Part shown: positions 35,405 through 44,523 of the stretch, piece by piece | Numbering within the stretch: position 1 is the first letter of the stretch | Layout of the letters: the number at the start of each line of letters is the position of its first letter | Assembly (NCBI RefSeq): GCF_000723465.1 | Contig: NZ_HF545616.1 | Span: 1,054,001-1,118,000 of the forward strand | Source of the DNA: Ruminococcus bicirculans (ex Wegman et al. 2014) | Lineage (GTDB): Bacteria > Bacillota > Clostridia > Oscillospirales > Ruminococcaceae | Reading direction: 5' to 3' | Length of the DNA stretch: 64,000 bases | Program-made: the position numbers and the translations under genes | Notes under the pieces: generated by a model | Databases searched by the model: none | The model's input: the letters and a program-made list of their open reading frames with translations, nothing else | Told to the model about the DNA's origin: nothing

Positions 35405-36364
35405 TCACATTCCTTTTTTGTTATATTTTTCATAAGCAAGGATTATGTCCTGCACAAGCTTGTGACGGACAACGTCCTTGTCGGTAAATCTGTTTATCGA
35501 TATATCGTCAATGCCTTTGAGTACGTTCATTGCCTGAATAAGTCCTGACTTTCTCTGGTCAGGCAGGTCTATCTGCGTTATATCGCCTGTTATGACTATC
35601 TTTGAGTTGAATCCAAGACGTGTAAGGAACATCTTCATCTGCTCGTGAGTGGTGTTCTGCGCTTCATCAAGGATAATGAAAGAATCGTCAAGAGTACGTC
35701 CTCTCATGTATGCCAGCGGAGCAACTTCGATACAGCCACGCTCCTGCTGTTTAGCGAAAGTGTCAGGACCGAGCATTTCAAAAAGTGCGTCATAAAGCGG
35801 TCTGAGATATGGGTCTACCTTACATTGCAGGTCGCCCGGAAGAAAGCCCAGCTTTTCTCCTGCTTCAACCGCAGGACGTGTGAGGATTATCTTCTCTACC
35901 TCGTGCGCCTTGAAAGCCTTTACCGCCATTGCCACCGCAAGATAAGTCTTGCCTGTTCCCGCAGGACCAATGCCCATGACGATAGTCTTTTTCCTTATTG
36001 CTTCAACATATCTTTTCTGACCGAGAGTTTTCGGCTTGACGAGCTTTCCGCTCACCGTTACGCACACGCCGTCATCAGACATATGCTTTATCTCATACTG
36101 CTTGCCCTCACGCACAAGTGTGAAAACATATCTTATAGTCTGCTCAGTGATAGCCTCGCCCTTGTTGATAAGAGCAATAAGGCTATTTATAGCTTCCGAG
36201 GCGTTAAATACGTTCTCCTCATCGCCTGTTATCTTGATATCGTCACCTCTGCCGAGAATCACAACATTATACTCTTTTTGGATAAGATTAACATTCTCGT
36301 CATAATTGCCGAAAAGGCTGAGTACAGTTTCCATTCTGTCCACGCTGATAAGTTTTTCCGCCAT
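35405..36364 (-). CDS. phoH: PhoH family ATPase
   Basis: Encodes 319 residues from ATG 36364 (AGAGGA upstream). N-terminal KH-like RNA-binding part, then the PhoH ATPase with Walker A GPAGTGKTYLAV, GEKLGFLPGD and Walker B FIILDEAQNTTHEQMK. Thought to act in RNA metabolism with YbeY. In many Firmicutes pgpH (yqfF) follows phoH; here ybeY follows at once. Confidence 0.94.
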   Translation of the reverse strand: MAEKLISVDRMETVLSLFGNYDENVNLIQKEYNVVILGRGDDIKITGDEENVFNASEAINSLIALINKGEAITEQTIRYVFTLVREGKQYEIKHMSDDGVCVTVSGKLVKPKTLGQKRYVEAIRKKTIVMGIGPAGTGKTYLAVAMAVKAFKAHEVEKIILTRPAVEAGEKLGFLPGDLQCKVDPYLRPLYDALFEMLGPDTFAKQQERGCIEVAPLAYMRGRTLDDSFIILDEAQNTTHEQMKMFLTRLGFNSKIVITGDITQIDLPDQRKSGLIQAMNVLKGIDDISINRFTDKDVVRHKLVQDIILAYEKYNKKGM

Positions 36365-36494
36365 TAGCACAACTTCCTCTTTTTTTGTTCTGATATACCT
36401 ATTATACAAAGCTATTATATCACATTTTTCCTCTGATTGCAACAATCTCAGTAAGATTTAACACTTTTTTTATGCACCTTTTCACACTTTTTGA

Positions 36495-37682
36495 TTATTT
36501 TTTAATAAAAAATTCCACCTCTCTGCAAAGCTCGCCATATAGGGTGTATGTTACAGTAGCGGTTACTCCGTTTTCCGTCACATTATCCTCCACTTGTCGG
36601 TCTTTAATCTCATAGTCTGAGAGAAAATTTTCCTCATATAAATACGCCTTTTCATGAACGGCGTCAAGTGCCTGCTGTTCTGTCAGGGTGTCTTGTGAAA
36701 ATTTATATTCTTCAAGTTCGCAGGTGGTTATGCCAAAAGGCATTTCAAGCCCGAAAAGCGACAGAGGAGAATATCTCTGCTCATTTTTCCAGTAACCCTC
36801 AGGCTTTGAGAAAAAAAGAGGGATATCAGCGTCAAACACAGTGAAAAAACGCTTTGTATCTCTCTTGCCTGTCGTCTTTTCTGCTTTGTCCTCAAAGGGC
36901 TGTGTGAATGTGACAGTGCGCTCAAAAGTGCCTAGTATCTTACCCTTTGAGCGTGCATAGCTTGTCTTTGTTTCAACATTTTCCTTGCCGTCTATCCAGC
37001 TTGATTTTGATGTGATGATCTCACCGCCTACAACGATATCGCCCTTTGTCACACCGCTTCCCACAGGTATCTTTAGCTGTCCATCATAAACCTCGACTTT
37101 TTCGATAACTCCGTTTTCGCAGGCAACAAGATTTGATGGATAGCGGTTTGACTCACGCTTTGTGTCACCCTCAGTTTCAATAACGTCGATTATCAGCGTG
37201 TCACCCTTGCGTGTTATGCCTGCCCATGATATGCCCTCCACTTTTTGTTTTAACGCACGTTCTGTGACTATGAGATCAATGCTTGGGATATAAGTGCCGG
37301 TTTCAACGCCCTCCTCTTTAAGTACCGACATAACGCCTTTTCTGATATTTTCATCATCACTGAGTATGTCAAACCTCACCACCACGTTTGATAGATAGAA
37401 GCACGAAAGCATGACAGCCGCAGTGCCTATGACAAGTCCTCCTCTTCCCAAAAAACGTTTTGCAAGAACAAAGCTTCCGTGACGTTTTGTGGCGGTGTAT
37501 TCAAGCCCAAGTTCATCGCATAGTCTTTCAAGCGCCTTACAGTGTTCCGCAGGTATACGCAAAGTGAGCTTTTCGTTCTTTTCACACATTTTGCTTACGG
37601 GAAGCTTATCCGACATTATCCTGCGGAAAAACTTGGTGAAGCTGTCCCCTGTGATAACATAATCTATATAACCGAAAATCAT
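36495..37682 (-). CDS. yqfD: Sporulation protein YqfD
   Basis: Encodes 395 residues from ATG 37682, which overlaps the stop of yqfC (TAATG). A basic cytoplasmic start, one transmembrane helix (RGGLVIGTAAVMLSCFYLSN) near residue 95, and a large outer part with ISWAGITRKGDTLIIDVIE and NLVACENGVIEKVEVYDGQ are the YqfD pattern. A SigE-type mother-cell gene in Bacillus, needed for sporulation, with SpoIVFA/stage-IV-like topology. Confidence 0.9.
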   Translation of the reverse strand: MIFGYIDYVITGDSFTKFFRRIMSDKLPVSKMCEKNEKLTLRIPAEHCKALERLCDELGLEYTATKRHGSFVLAKRFLGRGGLVIGTAAVMLSCFYLSNVVVRFDILSDDENIRKGVMSVLKEEGVETGTYIPSIDLIVTERALKQKVEGISWAGITRKGDTLIIDVIETEGDTKRESNRYPSNLVACENGVIEKVEVYDGQLKIPVGSGVTKGDIVVGGEIITSKSSWIDGKENVETKTSYARSKGKILGTFERTVTFTQPFEDKAEKTTGKRDTKRFFTVFDADIPLFFSKPEGYWKNEQRYSPLSLFGLEMPFGITTCELEEYKFSQDTLTEQQALDAVHEKAYLYEENFLSDYEIKDRQVEDNVTENGVTATVTYTLYGELCREVEFFIKK

Positions 37683-37963
37683 TATCCTCTCTCCCTGATA
37701 CTTCTTGACACAAGCTTGACCGACTCTATTTTTCCTCTTATCTCCACGCTGTCGGAGCAGAAATTTGACATTGTTAGTCCGCTGCCCCATATCTCTATCT
37801 CAAAAGAGCCTGTCAGCACCTTTGCCATTATCTCGCTGCACTCAACTATCTGCTTGCAGTTTTCGATAACGGCGGCTCTGTCGTCAGTTATGCTTATGTA
37901 TGAGCTTAGTGCGGTCAATTCTTTTGTCATGCCGAAAAAGCTTAAAAATGGTATCTTCTTCAT
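37682..37963 (-). CDS. yqfC: Sporulation protein YqfC
   Basis: Encodes 93 residues. YabP/YqfC-family pattern: ELTALSSYISITDDRAAVIE, CKQIVECSEIMAKVLTGSFE, IEIWGSGLTMSNF and VEIRGKIESV. Small sporulation protein always next to yqfD. Divergent from ylbJ; the 91 bp between them must carry promoters for both, probably of the mother-cell sigma factor. Confidence 0.9.
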   Translation of the reverse strand: MKKIPFLSFFGMTKELTALSSYISITDDRAAVIENCKQIVECSEIMAKVLTGSFEIEIWGSGLTMSNFCSDSVEIRGKIESVKLVSRSIRERG

Positions 37964-38054
37964 TTTTGCGTCCTCCGTTCATTGTCTTATGCTTAATTAT
38001 ATTATTAGACAGACTGACATATACTTAAAAAGTAAAAGTAGGGAGGTAATAAAA

Positions 38055-39137
38055 ATGTTGAAAAGACTTGCAAAGGAGCTTTGCATATACATACTTGCGG
38101 GGGTGGTCATATGGTTCTGCATTATCACCATATCAGGGGGCGAGAGCGTAAAGCTTGGTATCTCCGAAGCCGTTGACCGCTGTATGAATATCATAATCCC
38201 GTCGCTGTTTGTTTTTATGGCGCTGTCGCAGATACTTGTTTCAAGTGGGCTTTACTACTGCGTTTCAATGCCTTTTTATCCTATATCGAGATTTATAATG
38301 GGCATACCGCCTCAGCTTTTCTTTGTATTTCTTCTTGGCAATACCGCAGGCTATCCTGTGGGAGTGAAGCTTCTTTCGGATCTGTGTCAGAGAAAGATAA
38401 TATCCCAGCGTACTGCAAAGATAATGTCCTGCTTTTGCTGCTGTGGAGGGCCTGCTTTTTATTCTGGTACAGTGGGTCTTGCGGTGTTTGGTTGTACAGG
38501 AGCAGGCATTGCGGTGTTCGTATCCATACTAGCGGCAAATTTTCTCACTGCACTTGTTCTCGGCAGAGCTATAAATGAGGATAAGAAAACATCAAAGCCG
38601 ACTTTCAGACTTGACGGCAGAATGTTCACCGACAGCGTTATCTCGGCAGGAAAGTCGCTTTTTGTTATCTGCGTTATGATAGTCTTTTTCGGAGCGTTTA
38701 TGTCCTCTCTTGAATACTGCGGAGCGTTCAGTTTTCTGAAAAATTCGTTTTCACTGTCAGAAAACGAACTTGTGCTTGTTAAAAGCTGTCTTGAAATAAC
38801 CTCTCTCACTGAGCTTTCGGGAAGTCCATTTTACCTTCTGCCATTTATAGCCGCTGTCTGCTCCTTCGGTGGTCTGTGTGTGATTATACAAATAGCTGCA
38901 CTTGGCGTGGATTTCTCCCTTGTGCCGTTTTTTATCTCACGTTTGACATCAGCCTTTTTGTCTGCTGTCATATGCCGTTTTATCTATCCTTTCTTTGTTC
39001 CTGATTCAGTTTTGACTTCTGTTATAAATAATGTTAAATTCGTCAAAGTGAACAATTTTGTTCCCTCGTTTTGCTTGATTATGATGATTTTATTACTAAC
39101 TTTGAAGAAAAGACTAGCATTTTCTAAAACAGTATGA
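38055..39137 (+). CDS. ylbJ: Sporulation integral membrane protein YlbJ
   Basis: Encodes 360 residues from ATG 38055 with GGGAGGT upstream; frames further upstream are not coding. About eight transmembrane helices in two nucleoside-transporter-like (Gate) halves; GNTAGYPVGVKLLSDL, FCCCGGPAFY and a matching second half are YlbJ signatures. Needed for spore cortex formation in Bacillus. Divergent partner of yqfCD. Confidence 0.9.
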   Translation: MLKRLAKELCIYILAGVVIWFCIITISGGESVKLGISEAVDRCMNIIIPSLFVFMALSQILVSSGLYYCVSMPFYPISRFIMGIPPQLFFVFLLGNTAGYPVGVKLLSDLCQRKIISQRTAKIMSCFCCCGGPAFYSGTVGLAVFGCTGAGIAVFVSILAANFLTALVLGRAINEDKKTSKPTFRLDGRMFTDSVISAGKSLFVICVMIVFFGAFMSSLEYCGAFSFLKNSFSLSENELVLVKSCLEITSLTELSGSPFYLLPFIAAVCSFGGLCVIIQIAALGVDFSLVPFFISRLTSAFLSAVICRFIYPFFVPDSVLTSVINNVKFVKVNNFVPSFCLIMMILLLTLKKRLAFSKTV

Positions 39138-39193
39138 TATAATTAATAACAAATGAAAAAAGATTAACTTATCTTAAAGGAGTTGTATAAATC

Positions 39194-39406
39194 ATGGCAA
39201 AGAAGAGCTATTTTGGTAACAGAATTTCACCGTCATGTTCTTACTGCCTTTTCGGCAACAGATCAAGAGAAGGAAATAAGGTCCTTTGTGAGAAGCAGGG
39301 TCTGGTAGACGCTGATTATAGCTGTAAGAAGTGGGTCTATGATCCTATCAAGCGTGTTCCAAAGAAACAGCTTAATATTCCAAATCAGGAAGACGATGTT
39401 ATCTGA
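39194..39406 (+). CDS. Small cysteine-rich protein, hypothetical
   Basis: Encodes 70 residues from ATG 39194 after AAAGGAGTT. Four cysteines (CSYC, LCEK, SCKKW) and the end WVYDPIKRVPKKQL give a zinc-binding look; I recall such small proteins in Ruminococcaceae but know no function. Own terminator follows. Confidence 0.75.
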   Translation: MAKKSYFGNRISPSCSYCLFGNRSREGNKVLCEKQGLVDADYSCKKWVYDPIKRVPKKQLNIPNQEDDVI

Positions 39407-39418
39407 TACATAAAATAT

Positions 39419-39447
39419 GCCGTACATTTTTTGGTGTACGGCTTTTA
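39419..39447 (+). terminator. Terminator of the cysteine-rich small gene
   Basis: GCCGTACA pairs with TGTACGGC, followed by TTTT. Confidence 0.8.
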
Positions 39448-39454
39448 TATTGCA

Positions 39455-39494
39455 AAAGATCCGCAGAGCGTTTTGTTTCGCCCTGCGGATCTTT
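39455..39494 (-). terminator. Terminator of pcrA
   Basis: AAAGATCCGCAG pairs perfectly with CTGCGGATCTTT; on the minus strand T-rich sequence follows. Confidence 0.8.
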
Positions 39495-39507
39495 CTATTT
39501 TATATCT

Positions 39508-41868
39508 TTATATCTTTTTTATCTTCGTGTAATTTGCCATTATCTTCTTTGTGCCACGATTATCGAATGCTATCTCAACAAGAGTATCGTTAGCCATAGG
39601 TTTTGAGCTTAAAACAGTGCCTTCACCGAATATCTTGTGCAAAACTCTGTCGCCTGGTGCGAAAGTTTCAGTATTAACAGAAAAATTGCTCTTATCAGCC
39701 TTTCGCTGAGCCAATTGCTGTTGCAAACTCATGCTGTGAGGCTTTTCATAGCCGTTGAGATAAGGTGAAGCCTTAGTTTCCTCGGCTTGCTTTTCTATGC
39801 AATCGGCAGGAAGCTCTTTTATAAAGCGTGATATCCTGTTCCTGTCAGTGCGACCATAAAGCATACGTTCCTCTGCGTGGGTAAGATAAAGCTTTTCCTT
39901 TGCTCGTGTCACCGCAACATATGCAAGTCTGCGCTCCTCTTCCGTGTCAGCCTCCGATTCAAGACTTCTTGATGACGGGAAGATGTTGTCCTCCATGCCT
40001 ACCACGAAAACTATGGGGAACTCAAGGCCCTTTGCAGAGTGCATTGTCATAAGCACAACATAGTCAGCGTCAGAGTCGAGATTGTCAACGTCAGTGTAAA
40101 GTGATATTTCCTCCAAAAATCCCGACAGCGACGGCTCGTCAGCATTTTCTTCGTAGCTTGACATGGTGGATTTAAGCTCGTTGATGTTTTCAAGACGTGT
40201 AAGACCCTCGTCGCCCTGCATTTCAAGATGACGCTTGTAGCCTGTCATATCAAGAAGCTTGTCCAAAAGCTCCGCAAGTGGCAGAGTGTCAGAAAGCTCA
40301 GTAAGCTCTGAGAGCATATCGCCCACAGGCATAAGCTGTTTTGAACGCTTCACAAGGGGTGCAAGCATATCGGCTTCCTGCATGATGTGGATAGGTGAAT
40401 CCCCAAGGTCTGAGGTTATCTGCTCAAGAGCGTTTACAGTGGCTTCGCCGATACCACGTTTCGGCTCGTTGATTATTCTTCTCAGACGGAGAAAGTCAAA
40501 ATGGTTGTTTATTACAGAAAGATAAGCGAGGATATCCTTTATTTCCTTTCTGTCATAGAATTTCAGACCGCCTATTATTTTATATGGTATTCCACTTTGT
40601 ATGAACGTCTGCTCCAAAGCGTTCAATTGTGCGTTCATTCGGTAGAGTATAGCATGGTCATTGTATTTTCTGCCCTTGTTTATGTCCTCTAAAATAGTGT
40701 CAGCCACGAATTTTGCTTCACTGCGCTCGCTTGAAGCCTTGTATACTGTTACCTTTTCACCGTCACCCGAAGCTGTCCACAGATTTTTGCCCTTTCTTCC
40801 CTGATTGTTGCTTATAAGTTGATTTGCGCAGTTAAGAATGTTCTGGGTCGAGCGATAATTCTGTTCAAGCTTTATAACATCAGTGTCAGCATTGCAGTCG
40901 AACTGCTCCTCGAAGTTGAGGATGTTCTCGATAGTCGCACCACGGAACTTGTAGATACTCTGGTCGTCATCACCTACAACGCACAGATTGTGGAATTTCT
41001 GTGACAGCAGCGAAACAAGTCTGAACTGAGCCTTGTTGGTGTCCTGATACTCGTCTACCATTATATATTTATACAAGTTCTGATAGTGGTCGAGGACGTC
41101 AGGAAACTGCTCAAAAAGCTTGACTGTGTGGCAGATCATGTCGTCGAAGTCCATAGCGTTTGCGGCTTTGAGCTTCTTCTGATAGTGCTTGTATACCTTG
41201 CCTATGGTCAGATTACGATAATCTCCTGCGGCTGAGGCGATGTATTCATCAGGCTCTTGGAGCAGGTCTTTAGCGTGGGATATCTCGCTGAGTATCGTTC
41301 TCGGTGGAAACATCTTCTCGGATATGCCAAGCTCTCTCAATATGCTTTTTACAGTTCTCTGAGAATCGTCAGAATCATAAATGGTGAAACTGCTTGAAAA
41401 TCCAAGCTTGTCACATTCTCGCCTGAGTATCCTTGCGCAGGCGGAGTGGAAAGTCGCCGCCGTTATGCCTTGACCTGCCTCTCCCAACATTCCTGCAAGA
41501 CGTTCTTTAAGCTCGCCTGCCGCCTTGTTTGTGAACGTGATAGCAAGTATGCTCCACGGCTTTATGCAGTCATATGCCACAATGTCTGCGAGGGTAGAAG
41601 CGTCATTTGTCTTGCCGTCAATGTAGTCTTTGAGAAACTGTATGTCCTGTTCAGAGGGCGTGCCGTAGGTCTGCTCTGTGTTGTATGCGTTGCCGAAGTA
41701 TATCATGTTTGCGATGCGGTTTACCAAAACAGTGGTCTTGCCGCTTCCTGCTCCTGCCAGTATAAGGAGAGGTCCTTTTATTTTGAATACAGCCTTGCGC
41801 TGTTGGTCGTTCATTCGTGAAAAATATTTTTCAAGTGCTTTTCTTTTAAGAGCCGTAAACTGCTCCAT
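39508..41868 (-). CDS. pcrA: ATP-dependent DNA helicase PcrA/UvrD
   Basis: Encodes 786 residues from ATG 41868 with GGAGGT upstream. Superfamily 1A 3'-5' helicase: Q motif MNDQQRKAVF, Walker A GAGSGKTTVLVNR, Walker B VDEYQDTN, GDDDQSIYKFRGA, LEQNYRST, LMTMHSAKGLEF and VAVTRAKEKL. The last 50 residues form the Tudor-like RNA-polymerase-binding domain of PcrA (GDRVLHKIFGEGTVLS). Works in repair, replication restart and clearing stalled polymerase. Confidence 0.96.
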   Translation of the reverse strand: MEQFTALKRKALEKYFSRMNDQQRKAVFKIKGPLLILAGAGSGKTTVLVNRIANMIYFGNAYNTEQTYGTPSEQDIQFLKDYIDGKTNDASTLADIVAYDCIKPWSILAITFTNKAAGELKERLAGMLGEAGQGITAATFHSACARILRRECDKLGFSSSFTIYDSDDSQRTVKSILRELGISEKMFPPRTILSEISHAKDLLQEPDEYIASAAGDYRNLTIGKVYKHYQKKLKAANAMDFDDMICHTVKLFEQFPDVLDHYQNLYKYIMVDEYQDTNKAQFRLVSLLSQKFHNLCVVGDDDQSIYKFRGATIENILNFEEQFDCNADTDVIKLEQNYRSTQNILNCANQLISNNQGRKGKNLWTASGDGEKVTVYKASSERSEAKFVADTILEDINKGRKYNDHAILYRMNAQLNALEQTFIQSGIPYKIIGGLKFYDRKEIKDILAYLSVINNHFDFLRLRRIINEPKRGIGEATVNALEQITSDLGDSPIHIMQEADMLAPLVKRSKQLMPVGDMLSELTELSDTLPLAELLDKLLDMTGYKRHLEMQGDEGLTRLENINELKSTMSSYEENADEPSLSGFLEEISLYTDVDNLDSDADYVVLMTMHSAKGLEFPIVFVVGMEDNIFPSSRSLESEADTEEERRLAYVAVTRAKEKLYLTHAEERMLYGRTDRNRISRFIKELPADCIEKQAEETKASPYLNGYEKPHSMSLQQQLAQRKADKSNFSVNTETFAPGDRVLHKIFGEGTVLSSKPMANDTLVEIAFDNRGTKKIMANYTKIKKI

Positions 41869-41909
41869 TATATACACCTCCGTAGAATTTCTTTTATGCC
41901 GTATCCTAC

Positions 41910-41938
41910 ATTATAGCATATTTTTTCTATCTTGAAAA
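41910..41938 (-). promoter_or_regulatory. Promoter of pcrA
   Basis: On the minus strand TTTTCA (41938-41933), 17-base spacer, TATAAT (41915-41910). The -35 box is weak. Confidence 0.55.
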
Positions 41939-42030
41939 GGGCGGCGGCAAATTTTTTTCACATGAATAACAGTGGGTATGTTTTCCAATAATACATTAAA
42001 TCAAATATTATGAACGGAGGAACATATTAT

Positions 42031-44181
42031 ATGAAAGCTGTTGTTTTATGCGGAGGACGTGGAGAAAGATTGATGCCCATGACAGACAGGCGACCTGCGG
42101 CTCTTCTGAGATTATGCGGAAAAGAAATTCTGCTTTTTACTCTTGAAATGCTGGAGAAAGCAGGCTTTGAAGAAGCTGTCCTTGCGGTGGGCTATGGCTC
42201 TGAACAGGTAGAAAGGCTTCTTGATGAAAAATACTCAGGTAAGATAAAGCTCCATATGATAAACACCGCAGGCAAAAGCACTGTGCAGGCTGTTAGAACA
42301 GCAATGTGCGATGAAACAGAAATTCTTGCTGTGGAATGTAACTGTATATGCACTCACCCTCTTGATGAGATTATAAAAGTTCATTTGAGCCACGATACCT
42401 TTTGTACGGCTCTGACTTATGATACTGAAAACAAACCTTCTGGCATATATATAGTGAAAAGAGAGCTTATTGAAAGCCTTAATCCTGAAAAGCCTATGGA
42501 TATGACGGAGGATATTATCCCCGAGGCTGTGAAAAGTGGCGAAGCTGTCCTGCTTGACGGAAAAGGCTATTATAAAAGGATAACAACGCCTAATGCTTTT
42601 CTCGATTGTCAAAGGCATATGCTTTACAACGAAAATATGTCACAAAGGCTGACGGAAAATAATTTCAGCGGTGCGGCAATAGGTGAGCCTGTTTATATAG
42701 GAGAGAACGTTTCTGTCATGTCAGGGTCGGTCATAGAAAGCGGAAGCGTCATAGACAATAACGCTGTTGTAAAGGGCGGCAAGGTGAACGGATATGTTGG
42801 CATAGGCTCGGTGGTATCTGAACGCTGTGATATAAACAGTGCAGTGGTATGCCGTGGGGCTGTCCTTGACAACGGTGTGAAGTGCGGTGAATATTCTGTC
42901 ATAGGTGAAAAGGCTCATATCGCAAGTGAAGCCGTCATTGAAAAAGGAGTGGGCATATGGTCTGGAAAAACTGTTGAAAAGGGTGCAAGGTTTTATGAAA
43001 ACGTGAAAAGATCATCTGACAGCCGACTTGTCATAGACGAAAACGGCGAGTGCAGTTTGTGGGGCGGTGAAGCCACAGCGCAAAAGGCTATGCTTTTTGG
43101 AATTTGTGCCGCAAGCGCCGCAAAAAAAGGCGGAAGTATAGTGACAGCTTATGGCTCTGACGAAAGCCTTTTGCTCAAAAAAGCCCTTGACTGCGGCATA
43201 TGTCAGGCTGGAGTGAACGTGTACAGTATAGGCAGAGCAGGCATTTCGGAGCTTTCTTATGCTGTGAACAGATTTGGCGGAGAGTTCGGCATACTCATTG
43301 GCGCAAACATTTCAGGTCATGCAAGGCTTATTTCGGCTGGTGGAATGTTGCCTGATGAGAAGCTTCTTGACCGCATTGGAAGCATAGCTGACGACAGAGC
43401 TTATCGCAGTGTGGGGCTTTCTCAGACGGGTTGTGTGACAGATTTTTCGGCGGTGAGGGAGATATACGTTGCAGAGCTTGAAAAAATACTGCCTGACCGA
43501 TTTAAAGGCGTAAATGTGGATATCCGCACATATGATGTTAAAAAGGCGATCCTTGCAGACAGACTCTTTCACGTCAGGAACGATATAGACGGCGAGCGTA
43601 TAATATTCAATCTTTCCGCAGACGGCACAAAAGTATCAGCTTACAGTGAGAAAACAAGCTATGTCATGTGGGAAAAGCTGGTGGCAATGTATGCAGGGGT
43701 GTGCTTTGAAAAGGGGCTTGCGGTGGCATTGCCTGAGAATTTCCCCTCTATTGCCGATGCCGCTGCTGAAGACCACTGTGGCAGGCTTTACCGATACGAA
43801 AACAATGCTGACATAGCAAAGGACGTTGCAGTTTCGACCCATAATATGTTTGCCTATGACGGACTTTACCTTGCGTCAGCGGTGACGTCTTATCTGTCAG
43901 AGCAGGGGATAACGCTGCAAAAAGCTCTCTGTGATGTGCCTGACGCATACACTTCAAGCCGATTTGTGGGCATAACAATGAGCCGTGAAAACAAGGAAAA
44001 GATATTTTCAGAACTTGGCTGTTCGGCAGAGGGTGAGATAACAATGGGCAAGACCCACGCAGTTATCAGACCGCTGAGGGATAAAAAAGGTATAACAGTG
44101 TTTGCAGAAAGTGTGAGCTGCGAGCAGGCGGCTGCCTTTTGCGAGGATATAACAAGCAGGATAAAGGGCATATTCAGATAA
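42031..44181 (+). CDS. Degenerate sugar nucleotidyltransferase/phosphohexomutase fusion
   Basis: Encodes 716 residues from ATG 42031 (GGAGGA upstream). Three parts: nucleotidyltransferase (about 1-220), left-handed beta-helix repeats (about 225-325: AAIGEPVYIGENVSVMSGS, IESGSVIDNNAVV), and a phosphohexomutase-like region (about 345-716). Key residues look lost: GGRGERLMPMTDRRPAAL has PAAL where active enzymes have PKPL; ILAVECNCICTHPL stands where the metal-binding GD is expected; GANISGHAR stands for the TASHNP phosphoserine loop; NLSADGTKV stands for DxDGDR. I infer a non-catalytic, perhaps regulatory, protein. Active relatives make GDP-mannose-type precursors. Confidence 0.75.
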   Translation: MKAVVLCGGRGERLMPMTDRRPAALLRLCGKEILLFTLEMLEKAGFEEAVLAVGYGSEQVERLLDEKYSGKIKLHMINTAGKSTVQAVRTAMCDETEILAVECNCICTHPLDEIIKVHLSHDTFCTALTYDTENKPSGIYIVKRELIESLNPEKPMDMTEDIIPEAVKSGEAVLLDGKGYYKRITTPNAFLDCQRHMLYNENMSQRLTENNFSGAAIGEPVYIGENVSVMSGSVIESGSVIDNNAVVKGGKVNGYVGIGSVVSERCDINSAVVCRGAVLDNGVKCGEYSVIGEKAHIASEAVIEKGVGIWSGKTVEKGARFYENVKRSSDSRLVIDENGECSLWGGEATAQKAMLFGICAASAAKKGGSIVTAYGSDESLLLKKALDCGICQAGVNVYSIGRAGISELSYAVNRFGGEFGILIGANISGHARLISAGGMLPDEKLLDRIGSIADDRAYRSVGLSQTGCVTDFSAVREIYVAELEKILPDRFKGVNVDIRTYDVKKAILADRLFHVRNDIDGERIIFNLSADGTKVSAYSEKTSYVMWEKLVAMYAGVCFEKGLAVALPENFPSIADAAAEDHCGRLYRYENNADIAKDVAVSTHNMFAYDGLYLASAVTSYLSEQGITLQKALCDVPDAYTSSRFVGITMSRENKEKIFSELGCSAEGEITMGKTHAVIRPLRDKKGITVFAESVSCEQAAAFCEDITSRIKGIFR

Positions 44182-44197
44182 ATGTAATAAATTGCTA

Positions 44198-44226
44198 TTG
44201 ACATTGAGACGAAAATAGAGTACAAT
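44198..44226 (+). promoter_or_regulatory. Promoter of the rnj operon
   Basis: TTGACA (44198-44203), 17-base spacer, TACAAT (44221-44226). Gives a leader of about 290 bases before rnj. Confidence 0.75.
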
Positions 44227-44523
44227 ATAATCAGATATTTTTGTTCGGACAAAGGCGGCTCATGCCGCTGTATTTAAACTGCGTTCATCACACCATTTTG
44301 TCTTTCTTTGAGGCTTTAAGCGTTTTTGACAGCACATGATAATAAAGCCCAAACGCAGCGGTATATTGAATCTAAACGGAAAAATCGAATATTATTTGAG
44401 CATGATAAAATGCAGCAGGAAGGAGATAATTGCTCCTGCCGTATGTTTGTGCTGCTTTTTTGCGGCATTTTGTGCCTTTGAAGGCTTAAAAGCGGAGTAC
44501 AGCAGGGCAAAGTACATTATTTT
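44227..44523 (+). other. Long leader of rnj
   Basis: About 290 bases of untranslated leader with a small hairpin (GCGGCTCATGCCGC near 44256-44269) and a GCGTTC / complementary AACGC region. A frame of 63 codons (44336-44527) with one hydrophobic stretch overlaps the rnj start but lacks a ribosome binding site. RNase J genes can be self-regulated through their leaders, but I see no known motif. Confidence 0.4.

Noticed and set aside
35645-36367. 240-codon plus-strand frame opposite phoH
   Set aside because: Antisense shadow of phoH.
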